This document shows positions 12,401 to 23,330 of a DNA stretch of 64,000 bases, in pieces (position 1 is the stretch's first letter; each line of letters starts with the position of its first letter). Position numbers and translations under genes: made by a program. Source of the DNA: Pseudorasbora parva (taxonomy: Eukaryota; Chordata; Actinopteri; Cypriniformes; Gobionidae); the NCBI RefSeq assembly GCF_024679245.1, contig NC_090177.1:21217950-21281949 (forward strand). Direction: 5' to 3'. The notes beneath the pieces were generated by a model that was not told the DNA's origin, did not search any database, and worked only from the letters and a program-made list of their open reading frames with translations.

Positions 12401-14452
12401 CCACCAAGTGATCAATCGTTGCGATTTTTTTCATGTGATCTCAGACTGATCTCACTCACACGTGACCTTAATTTGGTGGAAATATCTCGATTTGTTCACA
12501 AGTTATAGCCATTTTATTAAATAAGGTCCCGGTCACATCAAACATTTTGGCTTCCCTTAGCAACCATAAATCAAAATGTTTTTTTTTTTTTTGATAATTA
12601 TTGATAGACTCTCTCCAGAGAACATTTCTGCAGTGGTTTGGTTCCGATCAGTCAAATAAGCTGGGAGTAATTTGCAAAAGTAGGTTTTACAAAAAACCTA
12701 AAATATCTCGAAATTGGCGCCTGAAGGGCGAGCAAATCCGAGATATGCATTTTGTCCGACTCGAGCCAAGGATTCCAGCAATATAAGACACTCGAGGCTA
12801 AGCCTTACGGTTGAGGAGTTATGAGCCGTTTCGTACTTTTGGCCGCCGTTTCGTACTTTTGATCGCTGTAGCGCCCCCGTCAGGCCGATCGGGGCGGGCT
12901 TCGGTGACGTCTGCAGTGGTTGTGAGTACTACCAGCCCTGAAAGTTTCAAGTCTCTACGACTTACGGTTTGGTCTGCCCGAGCAGTTTTAGCTGGAAAAT
13001 GATGCATCATGGGGAAATGAACAGTTCCAATATGGTTTCAGCCTGACGCCTGACTTTGATTGGATTTTACTACCCCTTACTATCAAAATTTTGAGATTTG
13101 GCCTCACGACTGTGCCTAGCGACCTATGTTTCCGAACTTCTGACGCTGGTTTCGTCTCGATCGGACCAGTGGTTTCGAAGATATCGGCTAATTTTCTTAA
13201 AGCGCTAAATTACAACGGTGCACAAACCATACGCCAAAACCTGGCAAGTGTGGTATCGTTGGACTCGGCAACGATTCAGGAGTCTAAGGAGATGAGTCCC
13301 GTGAAAATAAGTCAACCACACCCAAAGTTATAAGCACTTTTTAAAAAAAATCTCAACTAGGTGGCGCTGTTTCGAAACTTCTCAGGCTACTTCAGGGCAT
13401 CGTGGTGATGACCCATGCCGAGTTTGGTAACAATCCGTTCATGCGTTCATAAAATACAGCATTTTGGCACATAATTCAAGATGGCCGACAGCCAAAATGG
13501 CCGACATGGTAAAATTGGACATCAGTCGACTCGGCATGACGTCTCGGATCTGACGAGACCACTTTTGTGATTTTTGGGCAAACGGTTCAGCAAAAAAAAG
13601 CAAAAATAGCCATTTTTCCTATCTCCGGGCCAGTAGGTGGCGCTGCGCCGAAACGCAGCAGGTTGCCTCAAGACATGCTTGTGCCGACATGTACCAAGTT
13701 TGGTCTGAATACGATAAAGCGTTGCGGAGATACAGCCATACGTCTGTTTTTGCAAGCGCTACGTAAAATTTGTTTGCGCGTTTAACGGAAAAGATTTGAC
13801 GAATCAACTTGAATTCCATAACTTTTTGTCGACACTGGCTGAAGATGATCTGGTTCAATTTTCGTGCAAATCGGACGAACAGTCTAGGACGAGTTCGCAA
13901 AAGTAGGATTTTGGGGAAATTCAAAATGGCGGGAAACATATAATGTCGGAAATGACGTCATAGGGTGTTTTCGGATTGGCAGGAGCTCAGAAATCTGAGG
14001 AAACAAGAATTTTGTTTCTAGCCCTTAAGGTTCAAAAGTTATTAGCATAAACATGAGTGCAACTTTGGACAGGTGGTGGCGCTAGAGGGATTGAGTTGGA
14101 GACACCAAAATTGGTGTATTTAATGTTGGGACTGCCCTCTATCAGAATGTCAAATCGTTACAACTTTCCCGCAAACGGTTCTATGGGCTGCCATAGACCT
14201 CCATGGCGGAAGAAGAAAGTGCGACAACGGTTTCAATAGGTGCCTCCGCACCTTCGGTGCTTGGCCCCTAATTACAAACTAAAATGACAGCTCAGACTGG
14301 CCTCTATGAGTGTGCCAAATTTCACAACTTTTTACCATACGGTTCTATGGGCTGCCAGAGACTCCTATGGCGGAAGAAGAAGCAGAATAATAATAATAGG
14401 AACACTAACGATTTCAATAGGTGCCTCCGCACCTTCGGTGCTTGGCCCCTAA
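9494..14452 (+). repeat. 5 kb mosaic of one interspersed repeat family
   Basis: The mosaic starts TATAGCTGCAAGCAGC then GGGGCCAAGC, and ends GCACCTTCGGTGC then TTGGCCCCTAA. GGGGCCAAGC and GCTTGGCCCC are inverted. Internally it has recurring blocks. CTGACTTTGATTGG through GTTTCGTCTCGATCGG occurs at about 10445-10562 and 13049-13165, with a weaker third copy near 11960-12075. GTCTAGGACGAGTT occurs at about 9935 and 13880. GGTGGCGCTG-type words recur. No long reading frame survives, so it is non-coding or decayed. Such sequence is abundant in cyprinid genomes, but I cannot name its class. The hairpin followed by CTAA and the inverted subterminal words are compatible with a Helitron/Helentron-type non-autonomous element, which is inference only. 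Confidence 0.6.
10939..11270 (+). repeat. Teleost interspersed repeat (TTTATTTATATAGCAC type)
   Basis: It begins CAAGTCGCCTTTATTTATA and continues through CAAAGCAGCTTCACAG to GGAGAAACCAGGCT and CCAGTTCTCCTCTGGCC. This is a very common fish repeat, here inserted within the 5 kb mosaic. Class unassigned. Confidence 0.6.
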
Positions 14453-15239
14453 TAACGTTAACTTAATTTTGGTTTGACCGTGCATGCGCAAGATAACATC
14501 AGTTTGTAAAGGATCTTTTCTGTTTCTGCATTCAGCCTATGGGGCTGTGAGTTGGTGAACGAATGTCTCGAACCCGAAGACTCGAGAGGTGAACTAATGA
14601 ATTCTGTTTCCGGGACTGCATGCATTGCATATGAGGCTGTCACGGCCCAGATCAGACACTGATCACGCAACTAACAACTCAAACACGGAGACAGGAGAGG
14701 TGTACTAATCTTTCCAGGGAACAGATGTGATTAAATGTGAATGTGATAAAAGAAAGAACGACTCGGATTCGGAGGTGAGGTGAACTAACAGACTGCATAG
14801 CCTTAAGACCCAGCTAAGCAATTAATTAATAATTTATTTCTCAAAGTTTGGCCTTGGCTGCATTAGCTTATAATTTATTTATTACTCCAAATATGATCAA
14901 CTGTTGCATAAGAAATATATGTGTTAATGTGACATTTTTATTATATTCTGCTGAGATAAACTAAACGAATTGAAAAAAAGATTGATTCATTTTTCTGAAC
15001 GAGATTCAAAGATCCGAGTCCATAAAATGATCCAAACTTCCCACAAATACAAAAAAGCAACCCCTAACACAATGTATAAAAGTATCGCAAGTTAACGCCT
15101 TCAAACAAATAGGGCTGGGCAACACACTCAAGCCCCTCTTCACTTATCGAAATCCTCTGACGTTTCTCATTAAAAAATCTCGTTTTAGATTTCTAGGTCA
15201 TGGCCGGTGTTTTGTTTTGCACTATCCTCTGTACTTCCG
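14453..15239 (-). other. rbms2 intron 1 between repeat blocks
   Basis: Mixed repeat-like intron. It includes GAACGAATGTCTCG and GAGAGGTGAACTAATGAA words typical of fish dispersed repeats, and AT-rich filler. No gene. Confidence 0.45.
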
Positions 15240-15598
15240 TGTTCACCAATACGTCATGCGACGGGTCTAGGGTTATTCTTTCGCTTTAAATCAATGCGTT
15301 CGGCTATCTGCCGGAAGCTAGTTATTGTAATTTATAAAGTTTTAAATATGGGTATTTTTCTCACACAAACGTAGTGGATTTTATGAAATCTGAAAGCTTT
15401 CTGACACTGGAGTGATTCATTCATGAATCCAACTGATCCATTTTTCACTGATTCAATAGTTTGGTTCTCAAGTTGAAAAAATCATAAGGCTCAAGGAGAG
15501 GTATGGTATGGAATGAAGGTATCATTCCAACAAGGTATGGAATGAAGTGAGGGAGAGTGAATAATGACAGCATTTTCATTTTTAGGTGAACTATCTCT
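15240..15598 (+). mobile_element. MITE right arm, probable partner of 9225-9493
   Basis: It ends TTTTTAGGTGAACTATCTCT then TTAA (15599-15602), the inverted counterpart of the left end at 9225. GGTATTTTTCTCACACAAACG at about 15352 mirrors GTGTGAGAAAAATAATC at 9473. The centre is diverged, so the pairing is probable rather than certain. Confidence 0.5.
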
Positions 15599-15602
15599 TT
15601 AA

Positions 15603-16460
15603 AGTGTAATTTGTTTACGAAAACAAGCAGATTCTTAAAAAAAGAATATGTCTCAGATTGTTGTTGTGTCCAGAGCCTGGGGCTTTCCCTCTCCTGAGAG
15701 GTTCTGTTAGTTTTCTAATTAACTCCTCATCAGTCAGAGGGGCAGGCAAGGATGAAGTATTTCATTAGTCAAGCCTGTGAAATCAAATCTCAGACAGGGA
15801 ACAATGGGCCAGTTTAATACATGCCACAAGTTCACTGGTTTGGCTGAGATTGTTGGAAAAAAGGGAGAGGGCACAATCAGAAGTGCCCGCACAAACGTTA
15901 TGTCATATATAGGACTCTTGTCTTTTCCTCTCCTCTTGAGCCGGTTGAACTTAGTTATAGAAGCCTGTCTAATTGAGATCTGAGCTTGTTAGCGTTGAGC
16001 GCTAATCCCTCTCATGTGCTGGGTGCAGTCAGAAAGCACCGTCTCATTAGGACTGCTCTACTCGGCTAACTCTGCCTCTGCATGGGAAAACAGATGACTG
16101 AACCGCTGCCCCCCACTAAGCCCATCTGCCCTGCAACACTGTTCAAGGTTGAGCAGCGCTGCACACCTAACAACACCCGTCTTCCCCGCACAAACACTAC
16201 ATGCTAAAAATAACAACCCCCACTAATGACATATATCCAGATAGTTGTTCAAATAAAGCCATATTGTTTTCTAATTAACAGATTTTCTTACCCAGAAAAA
16301 CCGGGTTACTTTAACATACATATTTGTAAATGTTTATAAAATTTCTATGTGCATAATTTTTTTCCCGTTTTTATATAATTTCTATACAATAACCCTACCC
16401 CCCCCCCTAAAAGGAAGTTTGTGATATATTTTTTTTAGATCTAAAACACATACACGCAAA
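15603..16460 (-). other. rbms2 intron 1, unique stretch, possible regulatory DNA
   Basis: No transposon is recognised here. The sequence is less AT-rich than its surroundings. It holds clustered transcription-factor-like words: TCTAATTAACTCC, TTTCATTAGTC, GAACAATGGG (SOX-like) and GTCTCATTAGG. No reading frame resembles a known protein. This is a candidate conserved non-coding element; the call rests on composition only. Confidence 0.35.
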
Positions 16461-16544
16461 CACACACACGCACGCACGCACGCACGCACGCGCACACACA
16501 CACACACACACGCACACGCACACGCACGCACACACACACACACA
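16461..16544. repeat. (CA)n/(CGCA)n microsatellite
   Basis: About 84 bp alternate CA and CGCA units. The Cys-Val/Arg-rich frame across it on the minus strand is translated repeat. Confidence 0.95.
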
Positions 16545-17560
16545 TGTAATGGCTGCTGAAAATTCAACTTTGCTATCAGAGGAATACGTAAGTGTAAATG
16601 CAGAACAAGAGACTGTAGCTCATTAAAATGTACTAAACAAGTAATGTTACAAAAACGTGTAATTGTATCATGGGTCATTTTATGCTTGCATTCTGGGGAG
16701 GAAATTTAGCTATGCATTTTAAAAGGGCTTGTTTAACTATATTTGCATGCCTTGTTTCTCCTGACTTCCCGTGACCCATATGGACTCTACACAAACAGCT
16801 CCCATTCAAGTACATCTGTTAAACCTACAGCTTTAATTCTTGTTCATGCAAAGCATGTGATATATTAGGTGAAGACATTCCTCCGAGTCCACAACCATGC
16901 TGACAGTGATTCATGCATCACGACCATCCTCACATGCTCCATCTGCTGCGACTGCTCGGTTTACTTCAGATTGTACCTGAATGCAGAACAAATCCTTGTC
17001 AACAACTAATCAATACCAGCAAACCTGCCCTTGAACATCTCAGTTGCACTATAATGAAACCCGAGAGTTTTCCCTTATTTGCACTTGAGGACAGCACTGC
17101 AGTGGAAGCGGCTATAGGCCGCCTCTTCATTTCCATAGATATGCGCAGTGTGGTAATGAGAGCATGGCGGGGTTTGCACCTCTCTTGATTACTCCATTGC
17201 AGTGCCACTAGGGCAGACTCTTGGGAAGGCTTGCAGAAATAGAGGTCACAGGAGGCAGTAAGCAGCTCGGATGGGTTAGCAGGGGATCTGGCACTAAAGG
17301 GCTGGCACCAGGTGTGACTGTGAATGGAAATAAATGGTCTGTCTACCACTCCAACCTGCATAGGTTATAGAATTGTGGTGTGCTTTGGGTTTTGCTGGGG
17401 AATATGGACATTTAATGACCTACCAGCACACATTGCAGCATAATGCGGTCTACAGTAGCAATTGAAAATAACTTTCATTCATTTTATATGCCATTATTGT
17501 TTGAAATGAGTTATGGTATACAATGACAGTCTAATGGTTGTACTTTTTTCCTATTTGTTT
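16545..17560 (-). other. rbms2 intron 1, unique stretch
   Basis: Mostly unique-looking intron, with a moderately GC-rich part at about 16740-17340 and no recognised exon. Frames on both strands are short and unlike known proteins. Confidence 0.4.
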
Positions 17561-18290
17561 AAGTACAATTCTTTTTTTAGTTTTCAATTTCTAAGAATAC
17601 ATAATAATATCATATGAAGTAGTGATCAAAAGTGACATCTTCACTGACATCTTTTTATTAAATTTTTTAAATTCTGTTAAAGATTTAGTAAGCATATTGC
17701 GTAGTTTTGCTTTAATTGTTTTCTGTGATGACGCAATGAAACATGCCAAATTTTGTCAAGGCTGTCAAACAAATAAATTATGAACACAAGCGAAAACAAG
17801 AGAGAACCAACAAAATATTATAACATAAAAAGATTATATTGTAGTAAAACCCCTAGCTGTAATTTACCCCTTTTTGCCAAACATTGTTAGATAAATACCT
17901 TTAACAAGTTTAGTGTTTTGTTCTTCTCTATACTGTAAAAAAATATTTAGAAAAAAAGTTACCTGGTTGCCTTAAAATTTTGAGTTTATTGAAATTAAAA
18001 TTTTGAGTTAATACAACAATATTTTTTTGAGATTCGACAACCTTTATTAAAATATTTTTTTAAGATTTTGTAAGCATATTGGGTAATTGTGTGTATTTTA
18101 TTTCTGATGACGCAGTGAAACATGCCCAATAGTGCAATTTTCATGATTTATCAAATATTTTATGTGCTTCAGATACAATAATATTTTGAGTTTTTATTTA
18201 TTAAACAAATTTCCTTCATTGTATCAACTCAAATTTTTAATTTCAATAAACTCAAAATTTGAATTTATTAAAAAAATATAAATCACATTT
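17561..18290. repeat. AT-rich repeat block with internal duplication
   Basis: Two direct copies, 17681-17750 and 18063-18127, share GTAAGCATATTG and GATGACGCARTGAAACATGCC. Between and after them are inverted blocks. GAGTTTATTGAAATTAAAA (17981 on) and TTTTAATTTCAATAAACTC (18234 on) form the arms of a small foldback element. Confidence 0.6.
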
Positions 18291-19350
18291 AATTTTTTCA
18301 ATGGTTTAATCAAACTTTTAGAGACAAATAGCCAAACCATTCTCTTTCCAGACATCACTTTTGGCCAGTACTCTGGGTCATAATGCAATATGTAATTCTT
18401 TATTTTTATATAGTTAGTCAAATTAATCAATTACATATTAGAGTCTGGATTAAATAGAAATATTCAAAAGTGTGTTTGTTTAATGATATAGTATGTAATG
18501 TTTAAAAAAAAAGAAAAGAAGAAGAACATTTAACTACAAATACGGATTCTCGGCATATATAGAGAATATAGATTCGGTATGAGGTCAAATATACTCCGAA
18601 ATACAGATTTTTGTCCCTCACTCCCATTTCCCCAGAGATGTGAATAGAGACATGGTCTATAAATCACGCATATGTGATTCTTGTGAAATATGCCATTTTT
18701 CACCAAAACAAAAAATCCCTCAGTTCTCCACCCATTTCAAGCTACACAAATCAGGATTACATCTTGTATTACAATTTTCTCAGCTTCTGATATGAAATGT
18801 CAGAAAATATCCTTTGGTAAGAAAGAAACTTAACAAATAACTCTTGTCACGGCCAGTAACCCGGGATCCATGCAAAATGTTTGAGATGGGAATTTCAGGA
18901 ATTCTAGGTCATTTATCTGAGCAATCTGCATCCCTGCCAAGAGTGCGGGAAGGAGGGGAATGACTCTCCGTCTAGGCTGCTTGGTTTTCAAAACTGTCTT
19001 TCAGCAGCGATCCATCCCGTGAAGGAGAATTTCTAAGTGCGTGCGTGTGAGTGAACACACATTTCTGTGGCGGTACCAAGAGAAACAGACTCTGTCTCCA
19101 GGAATCTACATGCACTACTGAGTGATTTAAATACTTTAGAATTACACAATTTGCAGAAAACTTTACATGTTAGTTTAAAACTTTGTTACAATTTAAAACT
19201 TTACAAAGGTTAAAAGTCAAAGTTTGCCGTTTATAAAAAATGTAGCCTATTAGTACTTTAGATTATTCTTGATATAGTTTGAAGTATATCTTGATGAAGT
19301 ATGCCTTCATCATCCAGCATTGACAGTGTTTTTTTTCTTAATTACTTCAC
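18291..19350 (-). other. rbms2 intron 1, no gene
   Basis: Intron sequence. 18840-19120 is GC-richer and unique-looking. No exon, RNA gene or transposon end was seen. Confidence 0.45.
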
Positions 19351-19549
19351 CAATTACTATTGGTAGCCCTTTACGTCGGTCTTAGGGCTTTGCAAATATT
19401 TAACCAATGAAAAGTATTAAAGAGAGCTTAACCTTATAATTCCACTGGATCCGCAAAAGGTGGGTAAGACCTCATAACTCCACCACTCCTCTATCGTGAA
19501 TAAAATGCTGCACGGAGTTTGGACCATCTCTGTTTGTTTGCAATGCAAA
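19351..19549 (+). repeat. Interspersed repeat, copy 1
   Basis: It shares TTTGCAAATATTTAACCAATG, CCTCATAACTCCA and TTTGGACCATCTCT, in order, with 46971-47177 in lrp1 intron 1. It is therefore a dispersed repeat of unknown class. Confidence 0.65.
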
Positions 19550-22500
19550 GGTCAATAGAGAACTGGTTCTTTGAATAAGTACAGCATTTTCTTTACTCAA
19601 AAATCAATATATATAAAGGCTAATGTTTTGAGTATTTGAGGAGCGGAGAAGAGTGTCTTAGTGTTGCATTTGTCTTCAATTTATAGCCAGAATTGTTTTT
19701 AAAACCCTGTGCGTAGCACTTTATCTTTAATAACAGATAGCTACAGTAAACTTTATAAACTGTAAGTTGATGAAAACATAAATGCAATGCACTAACAGCC
19801 GTTCCAGTGATGGACCAAACATATATGTCTGACATTTGCTAGTCAAAAAACTTGTAACTCCATTTGTAAAATGTTAATAATATTTACCTGAAAGGTCAAA
19901 GAAAATTTCTTCAAATATTCATGTGTAAAATTATATTTTGCAACATTTTTCCACCCCACAGAGTGTCATTCTCCAGCGGATTTTATTCCACCAAAGCTGA
20001 CAGCCGTTGGGTGAGTCAGTGCACCAGTGCTTAGCCGACCTGCAGGGCTTAGGAAGCCTATCTAAGTTTGGGGCACTTAAGGAGGAAATTAGAGACCAGT
20101 GGCTGCACACTCTCAATATTCAAATATTCTGGAAAAAATGTATGTCCCTTCCTTGATAATTCATAGGCAAATTACATTTTCTGCAGAGCTTATTCACACC
20201 AAGCACAAAAATTGACCATGAGTAAAATATTATTAAATATGTATCTTGTAGGTGATGTTGCATTGCCAGAAATATTAACTTTAACCCTTGCATAAGGATG
20301 TAAAATATATTGGTATAATTGTTATGGTCAGGGTCATATGCACCCTAATTTAATTCATAAACTGTGAATATTATTATTAATAGTATTGTTACTGGTTTTG
20401 TAACATTTTAAACCGAAGAGCTGTGGAAAAGCACTTCTTCTGGGTTCTGTCCTGAAGCTCAAACAGAGCATGCATTGCGCTAGCGACGCTAAGATCTTGG
20501 GGTAGTTTTCCAGCAAACTGAACATGCATGAACAAATAAAAATGTACAGTTCAGATAAAAGCATCTACCAAATGCATTCATGTAAATACCCTAGTTGAGA
20601 AACTACCAAACTGCAACAAGAAATTACATTTATTTCCGGTATATGCAGCACCCTTATTAAACAATCATCATAATAGTGACAGAAAATGTTATGCACTTTC
20701 CACAACACAGTGGTGTGTTGATACTATGCAGGCATGTTCAAGACAAACATCATAGGTTAACCAGTATTTCTGATAAGTCAAAAATCTTAATTTGACCCGC
20801 ATACGAATGAGTGCTTTTGATTAGCATTTTCGCTCTGTTCATGGTACGTCTCAGTGACCACACTCTGTAAGAGCTGCAGTACCACTGCAGAAATACTGTT
20901 TTTTTGTAGTTTTGCCCACACATGACATTCTCTCTCTTCATTTTAACATAGCTACAGAAAAAAAAATCGATATAGAGGGCTCCCACAGCTTCCCAGTACA
21001 CTATGGCCAGTACATATTCCAAGTGAAACCTCATGGGTCTGAAATTGTTGTCCAAACTGGACTTGTCATTCTCCTTTTTGGCTTACATTGGCAGCAACAA
21101 CAGCTTTCCGTGCTCAACTAATAGGGCTGCATTTAGGCTTTTGGCCAATAGCCCCAACACAAACCCAATACTGTTTCATCCAGGCCGTTCCAGCAGGTGA
21201 AGAGGCAACCTGACATCATCAGCTTATTTTTCCATTACAAGCAGATGCCCTGAATTAAAATCTGCCTAAAACCCCTTCCAAAAATTATGTCTACCATCTT
21301 CACCGGCATCCCTGAGGTGATACATGGCATAATATCAATACATTCCATGGCAACAACCTTTCAGTTATGTCTTCTTTATAGCAGAGGGACATGGATCTCA
21401 CCTGTCCAACACAGCTTCTTCCTTTCTAGCTACTACCTACACTTCCTCCCCCAGCACACGGTAACCAGGACCTGCTGTGCGAGTTATTGAGAAGAGATGC
21501 ACCATGGGCTCGGACACCTGCCTGCTCAGCGGCTGGGCTGGTGGCAGTCAGTCAGTTCAATGTTTTCTAGAGTAAGCACTTGTAAGCAAAGTGTTTATTT
21601 TGAAAAGGAAAAAAAAGGAGTCCAAGGTTAACTCTAATAACAAAAGAACTGAAAGTGGTCTTCTCTTATTTCTTCATAAACTGCAAGGTAATATACAATC
21701 AGTGAGCCGGGTCAGACAACTGCCTGCATCTATGCGTAGTTCTTGGATTCTGTCGTGATCATGGGCGTGAAGCTGAAATAACATTTAGAGAGCCAAGCTG
21801 GATCAGATCACAGAGTGTACGCTTAGGAAACTGTTAATGAGTAAATAGACCATCGTACTCAATATCACTCAATCTCAGAGAAACTGCTTCCCATTTATCT
21901 ATTCTCACTGAGACCCTGGTAGAAAGTTACCAGGCAATAATTCATCAAATTATCAACATGTTAAAAGTCTTTCTTTGCTTTTTGCTGTCCTTTAAATTGC
22001 AATGACAATTCTCTCATACATCTATTATAATGATCTTAAACATTGAATATTGCAGAAGATAAATACGGAGTGCTTTGAATAAGCCTGCAAGCAAGCTCAC
22101 TGGATTTGCTCATTATGGTAGCCCTATATATAACTATAAATGCACATGAACTGGCTTACACAGAACCATCCGCATGTGTCAGGTAGAAATTGACTGGTTT
22201 AACCAAAAATGTAAATATAGTTGTTTGTATCAGATATATCAATATAAAAAATAGTATTAAATGCATGTTATGTTTTTATTGATTAGATGTAGGCTATTTG
22301 TGTCTAAAACAAAAATTATAATTAAAAATAGTTTCTGAATATGAAGACACTTAATCATAAAAATAAAAAACTATCAATACCATCGGTCATAAAAAATAAT
22401 TCTGTTGATAATATTAGTTTTTCTAATAAATCAATGCAAGCCACTCTAGTAGGCAAGTAGCCCAGTCATATCGGACAAACGTTCCTTTTGACAAATAAAC

Positions 22501-23122
22501 TGCGTCATGAATATATTATAAAAGCATTTTTTATTCTAAGCTTTGTCTCTCAAAAAATAATAACGCTGATAATTCAAAGGCATCCTATGTGGGATTCATT
22601 GACTTTCTGTCTCTGCAAAGTCAATCCGAAAGCTAAATGTTTCCCGTCATAGTAGTGGGATTTATAGGGGTGGGGCAAATGACTCAACGTAAAACTTAAG
22701 TTAAACTAATTTTCGTTTCCCCTCGCCAAACCATTTTCCTCGAGAATCCCAAATAAATGTCTTCTATACCGATTTACTACAACGAATCCACAAGCATTGC
22801 GTCCCTTTAAATAAGTAGCTATCCGTGAATATTTCGGACCGCAAGTTCAGTCTGTGACTTCTCAGCCAGCCAATAGAGTAGATCAATCTACATTAAGATG
22901 CCCACTTTTTAATCCAAGCTCACTTTCGTATCTTACTCAACAGCGGTATATTATCCGGCACGATCACGCGATGATACTTCAATATTTTCACGGTTCCACT
23001 TTCAAGGACACTGCAGCTCACACTCGTGCAATTACACACATAACAGAGAGATAAGCGACATAAATGAACGTTTTCCGCCGGCCCGAACGCTTTGACGCCA
23101 ACGCATATGAACGGGGCTTTAC
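19550..23122 (-). other. rbms2 intron 1, 5' part, mostly unique
   Basis: No exon or clear transposon was recognised. Blocks at 19960-20110 and 21130-21560 are GC-richer and unique-looking and could include intronic regulatory DNA. The AT-rich parts show nothing. Confidence 0.4.
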
Positions 23123-23194
23123 CTTTTTGCTGGTTCTGCTGGTATAGCCGTTATATGGGTTGATTCCTGTCCTTGGCGGCACAGAGAGCAGCAT
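23123..23194 (-). CDS. rbms2: rbms2 coding exon 1 (start codon)
   Basis: The ATG is at 23194-23192 on the minus strand. The exon encodes MLLSVPPRTGINPYNGY then TSRTSKK, 24 codons, and ends in phase 0 with donor AAG/GTAAAG at 23122. The MLLSV start and the length match the first coding exon of vertebrate RBMS2, as I recall it, rather than the MGKVWKQ-type start of RBMS1 or the MGKRLDQ-type of RBMS3. This is the main reason for the gene name. Upstream of the ATG on the same strand is a (GCT)5 run and GC-rich leader. Intron 1 is about 15.4 kb. Whether this is the rbms2a or rbms2b paralogue cannot be told from this window. Confidence 0.9.
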
Positions 23195-23330
23195 TTTTAC
23201 AGCAGCAGCAGCAGCGCGCTGTGTCCGGAGCGCCTAGTGCAGCCAAAACAGTCAGCTGACGTCACCGGGGACATTCTGTGGAAGAGATTGAGTCGCTCTC
23301 CTCACTCACACACACACACACGCACACCGC
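23195..23330 (-). promoter_or_regulatory. rbms2: rbms2 5' leader and proximal promoter
   Basis: GC-rich DNA directly upstream of the ATG. On the minus strand it holds (GCT)5, GCGCGC, CTCCGGAC, and a palindromic block combining GTCAGCTGAC with TGACGTCA. No TATA box was seen at a useful spacing, as expected for a broadly expressed gene. The transcription start is not defined by sequence alone. Confidence 0.6.
23257..23264 (-). promoter_or_regulatory. Consensus CRE (TGACGTCA)
   Basis: A perfect 8-bp CREB/ATF palindrome lies 63 bp upstream of the rbms2 ATG. It overlaps the GTCAGCTGAC palindrome at 23251-23260. Its position fits a promoter-proximal CRE. Confidence 0.65.

Noticed and set aside
9494..14452. 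Repeated modules as a CRISPR-like or satellite array
   Set aside because: The modules are irregularly spaced, diverged and transposon-like in a vertebrate intron; no regular repeat-spacer structure exists.
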